NCBI RefSeq assembly: GCF_003129465.1
Contig: NZ_QFFF01000001.1
Span: 248,001 to 312,000 of the forward strand
DNA: 64,000 bases
Reading direction: 5' to 3'
DNA from: Sphingosinicella humi
GTDB taxonomy: Bacteria > Pseudomonadota > Alphaproteobacteria > Sphingomonadales > Sphingomonadaceae
The position numbers and the translations under genes are program-made. Positions within the stretch are counted from its first letter, which is position 1. Every line of letters begins with the position of its first letter. A model generated the notes under the pieces. The model did not search any database and was not told the DNA's origin. It saw nothing but the letters and a program-made list of their open reading frames with translations. This document shows positions 40,165 to 48,573 of the stretch, piece by piece.

Positions 40165-40958
40165 CCGAAAGCCATGATGGTGATGAGCAGGTTGGCTAGC
40201 AGGATGAGGACCAGAGCCGAGACGACGGCGTTGGTCGTCGCCTTGCCGACGCCCGCGGCGCCGCCTTCGGAGCGGAAGCCGTGATAGCAGCCCATCAAGG
40301 CGACGAAGAAGCCGAACACGGCCGCTTTCACCAGCGACATGATGAGGTCGTTTCCTTCCAGAAATTCGCGCGACGTCTCAAGATAGGAGGTGGCCTTGAA
40401 GCCGAGCTTATACACCGCCAGCAGATAGCCGCCGAAAATGCCGACCGCGTTGGCGATGAGTACGAGCAGGGGCAGCGCGATGACCGAGGCGAAAAGCCGC
40501 GGCGCGATAAGAAAGCGATAGGGGTCGGTCCGCAGGGTCGCCAGGGCGTCGAGTTGCTCGGTGACCCGCATCGTCCCGAGCTCGGCGGCCATGGAGGAAG
40601 AGACGCGGCCGGCCACCATCAGGCCGACCAGCACCGGGCCCAGCTCGCGCACGATGCCGATGACGACGATCGCCGGCACCGCAGACTGGGCGTTGAGGCG
40701 CGAGCCGCCGACATAGATTTGCTGGGCAAGGGCCGCCCCGGTGAAGAGGGCCGTGAGGCCGACCACCGGCAGCGAGAACCAGCCGATGAGCATCAGCTGT
40801 TCGAGCAGGCGGATCGGATAATATGGGGGCGCCAGCGCCCGGACGATCGTCCGGAACGCGAAGATCGTGACACGGCCGACGGTGGCGAACAGCCCGATGG
40901 CGAACGCCCCTATGCCCACGAAGAATGCCACTATCGGGTTCAGAGCGCCTTCCGTCAT
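40161..40958 (-). CDS. mlaE: ABC transporter permease, MlaE type
   Basis: 265 residues of the MlaE/YrbE family: LIGWFSLPVVGLTALFTGAALAQQIY, IVRELGPVLVGLMVAGRVSSSMAAELGTMRVTEQLDAL and the C-terminal GVGKATTNAVVSALVLILLANLLIT. It is an inner-membrane protein with about five helices. It overlaps alr upstream and mlaF downstream by 4 bases each. Confidence 0.94.
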   Translation of the reverse strand: MTEGALNPIVAFFVGIGAFAIGLFATVGRVTIFAFRTIVRALAPPYYPIRLLEQLMLIGWFSLPVVGLTALFTGAALAQQIYVGGSRLNAQSAVPAIVVIGIVRELGPVLVGLMVAGRVSSSMAAELGTMRVTEQLDALATLRTDPYRFLIAPRLFASVIALPLLVLIANAVGIFGGYLLAVYKLGFKATSYLETSREFLEGNDLIMSLVKAAVFGFFVALMGCYHGFRSEGGAAGVGKATTNAVVSALVLILLANLLITIMAFG

Positions 40959-42001
40959 GACCAGACGCGTTGATAGCGGGCGCCCAGCGTCGTCAGCAAC
41001 TCATATTGGGAAAGGCCGGACTGGGCCGCCGCGCTCGGCAGGTCAAAATCGAGCTCCACCCAATCGCCCTCCGCCAGATCCGGCGCCGCGTCGACCGAGA
41101 TGGCGGTGAGGTCCATCGAGACACGGCCGATCACCGGACCGAAGCCGCTGGCGAGCCTGGCCCGCCCCCTATTGGAAAAGCCGCGCAGATAGCCGTCCGC
41201 GTAGCCGACATTGAGGATGGCGAGCTCCATGTCTCGATCGGAGGTGAAGGTCGCGTTGTAGCCGACCGTGTCGCCCGGCCCGATCCGCCGCCGCTGCACG
41301 ATCTGGGCCTCGGCCCGCATCACCTGCCGGACATGCCCCTCCCCCTCACGCCGCGGGATGCCGCCATAGAGGGCGAGTCCCGGCCGGGTAAGGTCGAAGG
41401 CATAGTCGGCGCCAAGGCAGATGCCGGCGCTGTTGGCGAGGCTGAGCCGCCTCGCCGGCACCGTCGCCGCCGCGGCCAGGAAGGCCGCGCGCTGGCGGGC
41501 ATTCATCGGGCTGTCCTCGTCGGCCGAGGCGAGATGGCTGTACAGTGTATCAATGGGAAGGCCGTCGACCAGCCCCTCGGCGAGGTCGGCGACGGAAAGG
41601 CCGAGGCGGTTCATGCCCGTGTCGACCATCACATCGCACGGCCGTCCCTGGCCCAGCTCGCGCCAACGCTTCACCTGGAGCGGGGTGTTGAGCACGGGGC
41701 GCGCGCGCGACGCGGCGGCGTGGGCGACATCTTCCTCCGCCACGCCGTGGAGGACGGAAAGCGATGCCTCGCCGACATGGGGCAGCACCTGCTCGGCCTC
41801 GGCCCAGGTGGCGACGAAGAAATCGCGGCACCCCTCCTCCACCAGATGCCGGACGGCCTGGCGTGCGCCGATGCCATAGGCGTCCGCCTTCACGGCCGCG
41901 CCGCAGGCGGCGCTTCCGCTCATGCGGGCAAGCCAGCGCCAGTTTGAAACCAGGGCGCTGCTGTCGATCCTGAGGCGAAGCGGGCTGTGGGGCTGGATCA
42001 C
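40955..42001 (-). CDS. alr: Alanine racemase
   Basis: 348 residues. The PLP Lys is in AVKADAYGIGARQA, the family box; the catalytic Tyr is in the GDTVGYNATF region, and GYADGYLRGFSNRG and VIGRVSMDLTAI are conserved. It makes D-alanine for peptidoglycan. Coupled by 4 bases to mlaE, it links wall precursor and envelope lipid functions in one transcript. Confidence 0.95.
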   Translation of the reverse strand: MIQPHSPLRLRIDSSALVSNWRWLARMSGSAACGAAVKADAYGIGARQAVRHLVEEGCRDFFVATWAEAEQVLPHVGEASLSVLHGVAEEDVAHAAASRARPVLNTPLQVKRWRELGQGRPCDVMVDTGMNRLGLSVADLAEGLVDGLPIDTLYSHLASADEDSPMNARQRAAFLAAAATVPARRLSLANSAGICLGADYAFDLTRPGLALYGGIPRREGEGHVRQVMRAEAQIVQRRRIGPGDTVGYNATFTSDRDMELAILNVGYADGYLRGFSNRGRARLASGFGPVIGRVSMDLTAISVDAAPDLAEGDWVELDFDLPSAAAQSGLSQYELLTTLGARYQRVWS

Positions 42002-42029
42002 CTTCGCGCCGATAGCGATCCTTCGGCCC

Positions 42030-43619
42030 CTAGTCCAACGTCTTCCCGGCCGTCTCCGGCAGCCAGATGAAGGTCACGACCAGCGCCATCGCCACGACGG
42101 CAATGGTGTACCAGAGACCCGAAAAGGGATCACCGGTCCGTGCGATGATGGTCTGGCTGATGAACGGCAGGAAGCCCCCGAAATAGCCCGTGCCGACATG
42201 ATAGGGAATCGACATGGAGCTGTAGCGGATGCGGCTGGGGAACAGCTCGGTCAACAGAGCCGCCACGGGGCCGAAGGTGGCGCCCGACAGCGCGCTCAGC
42301 CCCAATATGGCCAGCAGGATGATGAGGATGTCGCCAGCGGCGGGCTCCACCTTCTCGAAGCTGTAGCCGGCCCGCGCGAGGGCCGCGTCCAGCGTGGCCG
42401 GGCTGGTTCCGGCCACCGGCACGCCGCCAATGCTAACGCCAGTCCTCGGCGCGTCGGCCTTGGTGTAGTGCACGCCCTTCTTGGAGAAGTAATCGAGCAG
42501 CTGGCCGCAGGTGGTGGCCTGCCCCTTTGTGGCGAAGGGATTGTAGCTGCAGTCCGGCCCGGCGACGACGATAGGCGCCCGCCGCGACGCCTCCGCCAGC
42601 GCCGGATTGGCCGCATCGGCAATGATATGGAACAGCGGGAAGAGCAACAGCAGGGTCGCGGCATAGCCGATCACGATCGGCTTTCTCCGCCCGATCCTGT
42701 CCGACAGCTTGCCGAAGAAGACGAACCAGAACAGCCCGGTCGCAGCGCCCGCGCCGACCAGAAGCTGCGCGGTCGTGTCCTCCACCTTCAGCGAATTCTG
42801 GAGGAAGTAGAGCACCTGGAACATCGCCGTGTACCAGATGACGGTGAGCCCCGCGGCGATGCCGAGCATGGCAACCAGGATCAGCTTCACGTTGCGGCGG
42901 GTGGAGAAGCTTTCCTTCAGCGGATTGCGGGCGAGCGCTCCCTTCGCCTTCATCGCCTGGAAGACCGGACTCTCATTGAGCTTCATCCGCATCCAAAGGG
43001 AAATGGCGAGGAGCAGCAGCGAGAAGAGGAACGGTATCCGCCAGCCCCACTCCGCCCATTGCGCGTCGGTGACGAACAGCTTGGAGCCGAGCACCACTAT
43101 CAGGCTGAGCACGAAGCCGCCTGCGACGCTGGCCTGGATATAGCCGGTATAGTGGCCGCGCTTGTTCCGCGGCGCGTGCTCGGCGACGTAGATGGCGGCG
43201 CCGCCATATTCGCCCCCCAGCGCCAGTCCCTGGCATATTCGAAGCAGGATGAGGATGATCGGCGCCGCCGCCCCGATCGTGGCGTAGCTCGGCACCAGAC
43301 CGACGCCCGCGGTGGCGAGCCCCATCAAGGTGATCGTGATAAGGAATGTATATTTGCGGCCCATCCGGTCGCCCAGATAACCGAACAATACAGCGCCCAG
43401 CGGCCGAAAACCGAAGCCCACGGCGAAGGAGGCCAGCGCCAGCAGGAACTGGAGCGTCTCGTTCCCCGCCGGGAAGAACAGCCGCCCGATGATCGCGGCG
43501 AGCGTGCCGTAGATGAAGAAATCATACCATTCGAAGACGGTGCCGAGCGAAGAGGCGGCAATGACCAGCCGGTCTCGCTTGGGATCCACGACAAAGTCGT
43601 CCGCCACCGCCGTCGCCAT
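42030..43619 (-). CDS. MFS transporter, metabolite:H+ symporter (MHS/ProP-like) family
   Basis: 529 residues. MHS hallmarks: SSLGTVFEWYDFFIYGTLAA, RPLGAVLFGYLGDRMGRKYTF, ALGGEYGGAAIYVAEHAP. About 12 helices are present, with an unusual soluble insertion of roughly 90 residues in the second half (GPDCSYNPFATKGQATTCGQ through AAGDI) that contains two Cys. The start at 43619 has GGGGAGG 5 bases before it; an upstream in-frame start is weaker. Substrate unknown (dicarboxylate, betaine or similar). Confidence 0.9.
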   Translation of the reverse strand: MATAVADDFVVDPKRDRLVIAASSLGTVFEWYDFFIYGTLAAIIGRLFFPAGNETLQFLLALASFAVGFGFRPLGAVLFGYLGDRMGRKYTFLITITLMGLATAGVGLVPSYATIGAAAPIILILLRICQGLALGGEYGGAAIYVAEHAPRNKRGHYTGYIQASVAGGFVLSLIVVLGSKLFVTDAQWAEWGWRIPFLFSLLLLAISLWMRMKLNESPVFQAMKAKGALARNPLKESFSTRRNVKLILVAMLGIAAGLTVIWYTAMFQVLYFLQNSLKVEDTTAQLLVGAGAATGLFWFVFFGKLSDRIGRRKPIVIGYAATLLLLFPLFHIIADAANPALAEASRRAPIVVAGPDCSYNPFATKGQATTCGQLLDYFSKKGVHYTKADAPRTGVSIGGVPVAGTSPATLDAALARAGYSFEKVEPAAGDILIILLAILGLSALSGATFGPVAALLTELFPSRIRYSSMSIPYHVGTGYFGGFLPFISQTIIARTGDPFSGLWYTIAVVAMALVVTFIWLPETAGKTLD

Positions 43620-43685
43620 CGCACCTCCCCCGACCACCCTTTTTGAGCGGGTGTGTCGCAGGGGAAATACGGCAGGAACAGGGTG

Positions 43686-44078
43686 TCAGTCCAGCGCGGC
43701 TTGCGCCCGCTCCCAATCGCGACCGTCGAACGGCTGCGCGATGATCGTCAGCGCCTCGATATCGTCGAGCGTGTTCAGATTGACGCTCCACGCGTCGGGG
43801 TGCGAGCGGGGCTGATAGAAGCTCTTTACGCCGCAGGTGCCGCAGAAGAGATGCTCCGCAGTGCCCGTTCCGAAGCGATAGCGGACCAGCGCATCCTCGC
43901 CGGACAACAGGCGGAAATCGCCGTGCGGGACCATCAGATGGCGAAAGCCCGTCATCGAACAGATGGAACAGTTGCAGTCGAGTATCCGCGCCTCGCGTTC
44001 CACCTCCGCCTCGAAGCGTACCGAGCGGCAGTGGCAGCCGCCTCTGATCCGCACCCGTTCAGAAGAGTCGGGCGCCAT
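43686..44078 (-). CDS. GFA-domain (CENP-V/GFA) zinc protein
   Basis: 130 residues with the GFA zinc ligands GGCHCRSVRFEAE, CNCSICS and CGTCGVKSFYQPRSHPD. The family includes glutathione-dependent formaldehyde-activating enzyme, but most members have unknown activity. It overlaps csaA upstream by 20 bases. Confidence 0.9.
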   Translation of the reverse strand: MAPDSSERVRIRGGCHCRSVRFEAEVEREARILDCNCSICSMTGFRHLMVPHGDFRLLSGEDALVRYRFGTGTAEHLFCGTCGVKSFYQPRSHPDAWSVNLNTLDDIEALTIIAQPFDGRDWERAQAALD

Positions 44079-44433
44079 TGGGCACGTCCTTGTCTGGCCG
44101 GATCAGCACGACGGCACCCTGCTCGTCCGCAAAGCCGACGGTCAGCACTTCCGACATGAAGGGGCCAATCTGGCGCGGCGGGAAATTGACGACGGCGGCG
44201 ACCTGCCGGCCGATCAGATCGTGGGCGCCATAATGGTCGGTGATCTGCGCGCTCGATTTCCTGACGCCGATGCCGGGGCCGAAATCGATACGCAGCTTCC
44301 AGCTCGGCTTGCGGGCTTCCGGAAAGGGCTCGACCGCCACGACCGTCCCGACGCGGATGTCGACGGCGAGAAACTGATCGAAGGTGATCGTCGCGGCGGC
44401 CGGAGCCGCGGGGTCGGTCAGCATATGGGCCAT
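44059..44433 (-). CDS. csaA: tRNA-binding domain protein CsaA-like
   Basis: 124 residues of the OB-fold tRNA-binding family: FLAVDIRVGTVVAVEPFPEARKPSWKLRIDFG, then ITDHYGAHDLIGRQVAAVVNFPPRQIGPFMSEVLTVGF. CsaA has export-chaperone-like activity in Bacillus; the role here is undetermined. It overlaps the GFA gene by 20 bases. Confidence 0.9.
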   Translation of the reverse strand: MAHMLTDPAAPAAATITFDQFLAVDIRVGTVVAVEPFPEARKPSWKLRIDFGPGIGVRKSSAQITDHYGAHDLIGRQVAAVVNFPPRQIGPFMSEVLTVGFADEQGAVVLIRPDKDVPNGARLF

Positions 44434-44519
44434 GGCGCCCTCTTAGCGCGCGCTCGCCGCGCCGGTCCACTTTTCCACCGGCATTGGCGTTTTGCCGACG
44501 AGCCGCTATCGGGGCCGCG

Positions 44520-45698
44520 ATGGAAGCAGCCGAACTGCGCGTTGCCCTCTTCAGCGGCAACTACAACTATGTCCGAGATGGGGCGAATCAGGCGCTGAAC
44601 CGCCTGGTTGAATATCTGCTGCGCCAAAAGGCGGCGGTGCGCATCTATTCACCGACGGTGGAGAAGCCCGCCTTCCCGCCCAATGGCGATTTGATCAGCA
44701 TCCCGTCGGTGCCGGTGCCGGGCCGATCGGAATATCATGCGCCGATCCTGATTCCTCCCTCGGTGAAACGCGACATCAAGGCTTTCAGGCCGAACATCTT
44801 CCACGTCGCCAGCCCGGAGATGCTGGGCCATCGCGCCGTCACGCTCGCGCGCAAGATGGACCTGCCGGTGATCGCCTCGGTTCATACCCGCTTCGAGACC
44901 TATCCCCGCTATTACGGCCTCGCCTTCCTCGAGCCGTTGGTCGAGGCGGGCCTGCGCCGTTTCTACCGGCGCTGCGACGCCATATTCGCGCCGTCCGAAT
45001 CGATGGCACAGCTGCTGCGCGAGCAGCGCATGAACTACGATGTCGGCATCTGGACGCGCGGCATCGATCGCGATGTCTTCAACCCCGGCCGACGCGACCT
45101 CGCCTGGCGTCGGAGCCTGGGCATCGATGACGACATGCCGGCGATCGGCTTCGTCGGCCGGCTGGTGATGGAAAAAGGGCTCGACGTCTTTTCCGACACG
45201 ATCGAGCATCTCGAAAGGCGGCAGGTCAGGCACAAGGTGCTGGTCGTCGGCGAGGGGCCAGCCCGTACCTGGTTCGAGCAGAGGCTGCCGCAAGCGACGT
45301 TCGTCGGCTTTCAGAAAGGCCCCGACCTCGGCCGCGCCGTCGCCTCGATGGACATGTTGTTCAACCCATCGGTTACGGAAACGTTCGGCAATGTGACATT
45401 GGAAGCCATGGCGGCGGGCCTACCCGTCGTCGCCGCCATCGCCACCGGCAGCGAAAGCCTCGTCACCGACGGCGTCACCGGCCGGCTGATCCGCCCCGGT
45501 GCCATCGACGCCTTCGCCGACGCGCTGGCCCATTATTGCACCGACAAGGAGGCCCGGCTGGCCGCGGGGCGGGCCGGCGCGGGGGTCAGCAGCCATTATG
45601 GCTGGGACGAGGTCAACCAGGCGCTGGTCGACGCCTATCTGCGCATCGTCCGTCAGCGCGCCGGCGGGGGCCGCCAGCGGCCCAGCCCGGTGCCCTGA
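44520..45698 (+). CDS. Glycosyltransferase family 4 (GT-B), mannosyltransferase-like
   Basis: 392 residues. The N-terminal Rossmann domain begins RVALFSGNYNYVRDGANQAL; HVASPEMLGHRAVTLARKMDLPVIASVHTRFETYP precedes the GT4 C-terminal half with FVGRLVMEKGLDVF, and ESx7E-like NPSVTETFGNVTLEAMAAGLPVVA. It resembles MgtA/SQD2-type glycolipid glycosyltransferases. The acceptor is unknown. It is divergent from csaA and convergent with the padR gene. Confidence 0.88.
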   Translation: MEAAELRVALFSGNYNYVRDGANQALNRLVEYLLRQKAAVRIYSPTVEKPAFPPNGDLISIPSVPVPGRSEYHAPILIPPSVKRDIKAFRPNIFHVASPEMLGHRAVTLARKMDLPVIASVHTRFETYPRYYGLAFLEPLVEAGLRRFYRRCDAIFAPSESMAQLLREQRMNYDVGIWTRGIDRDVFNPGRRDLAWRRSLGIDDDMPAIGFVGRLVMEKGLDVFSDTIEHLERRQVRHKVLVVGEGPARTWFEQRLPQATFVGFQKGPDLGRAVASMDMLFNPSVTETFGNVTLEAMAAGLPVVAAIATGSESLVTDGVTGRLIRPGAIDAFADALAHYCTDKEARLAAGRAGAGVSSHYGWDEVNQALVDAYLRIVRQRAGGGRQRPSPVP

Positions 45699-45700
45699 CT

Positions 45701-46339
45701 CTATTTCAGCCGTTCGATCTTCTGCGCCGCCTCATCCAGGATGGCGGCGATCCGGTGCAGCGTCTCGTCGTCCATCTCCTCCTCGGCCACGCGATGCCAG
45801 ATGGCCGAAAGAAGATTGCCGACGGCCCGCTTGATCGGCGCCCGGCCATGATGCTCCCGGTCGGGTTTGAGGTCCGCGAGCCGCTCGAACAGCGCCTCCA
45901 CTTCCTCGGCCTTCTCCGCCAGCTCGGCCTTCCCGTCGGGGGTGATAGAAAAGGCCTTGCGCGCGCCTTCGGCCTCCGCCTCCTCAATGAGGCCCATGTC
46001 CAGCAGCATGGTCAACGTCGGATAGACGACGCCGGGGCTCGGCGCATATTCGCCGCCGGTCATCTCCTCGACGGCGCGGATGAGGTCGTAGCCGTGGCGC
46101 GGCTGCTCGGCGATCAGCTTCAACAGCACCAAGCGCAATTCGCCGGATTCGAACATCCGCCGGGCGCGACCGCGCCGCCCGTGGCGTCCGCCGCGGCCTC
46201 CGCCGCCGCCCCATTCGAAGCTCCAGGGGCCCCAGGACCCCTGCCATCCGCGGCCGGCCGCGGCGAGGCCGATCAGCGCCTCCGGGATTCCGCTGCCGCC
46301 CCGAGGCCCGCATCCGCCCCAGTTTACACGCATGCTCAT
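45701..46339 (-). CDS. PadR-family transcriptional regulator
   Basis: 212 residues. A Gly/Arg-rich N-terminal tail (about 1-60) is followed by the PadR winged helix: FESGELRLVLLKLIAEQPRHGYDLIRAVEEMTGGEYAPSPGVVYPTLTMLLDMGLI. The C-terminal coil reads AELAEKAEEVEALFERL. It usually represses an adjacent exporter; none is adjacent here. An AT-rich stretch with TATAGCTGAGATATATCTTA upstream could contain its operator. Confidence 0.9.
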   Translation of the reverse strand: MSMRVNWGGCGPRGGSGIPEALIGLAAAGRGWQGSWGPWSFEWGGGGGRGGRHGRRGRARRMFESGELRLVLLKLIAEQPRHGYDLIRAVEEMTGGEYAPSPGVVYPTLTMLLDMGLIEEAEAEGARKAFSITPDGKAELAEKAEEVEALFERLADLKPDREHHGRAPIKRAVGNLLSAIWHRVAEEEMDDETLHRIAAILDEAAQKIERLK

Positions 46340-46449
46340 CGCACGACTCCTGCCAGTGTAATATAGCTGAGATATATCTTAGACACATCTTCGTCAATCC
46401 TTCGGCTCAAGCGTTTCCCCGCCGTGAAATTCGACGCTAGAGGGTGGAT

Positions 46450-47238
46450 GTGGCCGATCTTTTTGCCGACGAACCTGAGCAATCCCGCGAGTCCGTGTCG
46501 CCGCCCGCCGGCGCGCCGCTGGCCGACCGGCTGCGTCCGCGCTCGCTGGACGAGGTGGTCGGGCAGGATCACCTGACCGGGCCCGGCGGCGCGATCGGGC
46601 GAATGGTGGCGGCGGGCAAGCTCGCCTCCATGATCCTGTGGGGACCGCCCGGCACCGGCAAGACGACGATCGCCCGATTGCTGGCCGACGCCGTCGGCAT
46701 GCGCTTCGTCGCGATCTCGGCGGTCTTCTCGGGCGTCGCCGATCTCAAGAAGGTCTTCGCCGAGGCGCGCGAACATGCCCGCATGGGCCGGCAGACTTTG
46801 CTCTTCGTAGACGAGATCCACCGCTTCAACCGCGCCCAGCGGGACGGCTTTCTCCCCTATGTCGAGGACGGCACGGTCGTTCTGGTCGGCGCCACGACGG
46901 AGAACCCGTCCTTCGAGCTCAACGCCGCCCTCCTCTCCCGCGCGCAAGTGCTGATCCTGAACCGGCTGGACGCGTCGGCGCTGGGGCAGTTGCTGGACCG
47001 TGCCGAGGCGCTGATGGAGCGCCCCCTGCCCCTGACGCCCGAGGCGCGCAATGCCCTGATCGCCACCGCAGACGGCGACGGCCGCTTCCTACTCAATCAG
47101 GCCGAAACGCTCTTCTCGATCGAGGTCACCGAACCGCTCGATCCCGCCGGCCTGTCGGCTCTCCTGCACCGCCGCGTCGCCGTCTACGACAAGAGTAACC
47201 CCCAATCGGCAACTCTTCCTTCCTTTCTCGTCGCTTAG
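46450..47238 (+). pseudogene. rarA: Replication-associated recombination ATPase RarA/MgsA, truncated
   Basis: The GTG start gives MADLFADEPEQ, then AAA+ motifs GPPGTGKTTIARLLADAV and LLFVDEIHRFNRAQ, all intact. Homology stops at RRVAVYDK (about 47193), where the complete paralogue at 48574 continues with GHYDLLSAFHKSLRGSD. Instead 14 unrelated residues follow to a stop at 47238, so the C-terminal third (oligomerisation/MgsA domain) is missing. This is best explained by insertion of the accessory DNA to the right. Confidence 0.85.
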
Positions 47239-47693
47239 GTAAGGTTATATACTCGAACTGATATACTCATCCCCTTCTCGCCATCCTTTCAGCCGGTCGT
47301 GAAGCATATCGCCGCAAGAGGCGCCTCAGGTGCTTTCGCTGGACATATTCGAGATCAGCCGGGTCACCTCCTCAGCACCTGCGTCCCCATGCCACAGCCG
47401 GAACAAGCGGTGACACGCCGCCGCCTAGTGCCCGATGTTTGGTTCTCAGAAATGTCTCGGCGGCCAGGGAGTCTCCGTTGTAAGCTTGACGGCGAGAGGC
47501 CCGCACTTCGGGCGCGCGCCTATTTTTCCTGGTCAGCGTAAGCAGCGGCTCGTCTGAATGCAGCGGTCACGTAGACCACGTAGATTCTTCCGCTGCCGGT
47601 GCGTTTGATGTCGCACACGTTTGCAGGTCTCGGCTAAGCGAGTAGCCATTGTTCAAGTTCGATGCGCGCGTCCTCCTCGCTCACAGCGGTTCC
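47239..47693. other. Non-coding stretch at the left edge of the accessory region
   Basis: No convincing gene, tRNA or terminator is visible in these 455 bases. Short open frames exist (for example 47299-47541), but their products look random. If an integration site exists it should be at or just left of 47194. Confidence 0.5.
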
Positions 47694-48260
47694 CTAGGGC
47701 TGTTCCGAACGAAGGGGGTCCAGGCATCTAACTACTGCTCGGTGCGCCCTATGGAGTTCGATGAATGCGATCGCTTGTGCATGCACAGCCTCGCGACCTC
47801 CGGCGCCATAAGGAAGACGGCACCTGAAGTTGATAACCGAGTGCCGACCAAGCATCACATCAAGGTGCTTCAACGGGAAAAACCAGTCGTCATAGGTCCA
47901 TGTTTGGCGAACGTTGGCCGCGCGATACAGATTGCTGATAGCGGTGATGTGGACCTGGTTGATCGCCACAGCTCCACCACCGAAAAGTCGATTAAGTTCA
48001 TGTGCTGCTTCTTTTGGCTCCAATGCCAGCCCGTTGAATTGCTCCTCGGACAAGCCGGGTCCGAAGTCGGGGGAACCTCTAGTCGGCCAGTCAGCTGGCG
48101 GCCGGACCAGTATCGAACGAACCGTCAATTCGTAATCGGAGGCCACCGTCGCGCAGTCGAGCCGAAATGGCCACCTTTCCCATACGCGCAAGCCACGCCA
48201 GTGTAGCGCGCCGTACAAGGCTGCTGGTTGCTGAAACTCGTTCTTCTGAACGCAAGTCAT
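47694..48260 (-). CDS. Hypothetical protein in the island
   Basis: 188 residues from ATG 48260 (MTCVQKNEFQQPAALYGALHWRGLRVWERWPF). The composition is protein-like, with VASDYELTVRSILVRPPADWP and GLSEEQFNGLALEPKEAAHELNRLFGGGAV. No domain is recognised and there is no signal peptide or membrane segment. The in-frame extension to 48506 is Arg/Ser-rich and probably spurious. It lies between the truncated rarA and the second rarA, opposite to both. Confidence 0.5.
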   Translation of the reverse strand: MTCVQKNEFQQPAALYGALHWRGLRVWERWPFRLDCATVASDYELTVRSILVRPPADWPTRGSPDFGPGLSEEQFNGLALEPKEAAHELNRLFGGGAVAINQVHITAISNLYRAANVRQTWTYDDWFFPLKHLDVMLGRHSVINFRCRLPYGAGGREAVHAQAIAFIELHRAHRAVVRCLDPLRSEQP

Positions 48261-48573
48261 GCTCTGCTCCCGGCTCCAGAGGCGAGCCGGCAAAGCCGGG
48301 TGTTGAGAACCCTGTGCAGTACACCAGGCGCCGCCGCCTTTAGACGCAGAGCGCCTTGGACATACGCGACGGCCACCCGGCCGAGATGCTCTCGACCGGC
48401 GTACTGCTATTGAGGTTCTCACGCCTCGCCCCCGTGCTGCGGAGGCTGCTCTGCTGTCGCAAAATTTAGCTGCCAGCGCAACGAGCCTATGACTCAGTGG
48501 CGGCAACCGCCATCAGCTTCTACGTGGCAGGAAACGGCTATGGCCACGGACAAGACGGCTCTACAAGAATCCC
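48261..48573. other. Spacer upstream of the second rarA
   Basis: About 310 bases with no convincing gene. It must contain the promoter of the second rarA and of the minus-strand hypothetical gene; no consensus promoter is obvious. Confidence 0.4.

Noticed and set aside
38563-40284. 573-codon plus-strand frame across the phosphoesterase and mlaF
   Set aside because: It spans two well-identified minus-strand genes and their spacer; the product is low-complexity in Asp, Glu, His and Gly.
41922-43646. 574-codon plus-strand frame opposite the MFS transporter
   Set aside because: Shadow of a long GC-rich transporter gene; product rich in Arg, Gln and Glu with no hydrophobic core.
47299-47541. 80-codon plus-strand frame after the truncated rarA
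   Set aside because: Random-looking composition, no RBS, and no similarity to the missing RarA C-terminus.
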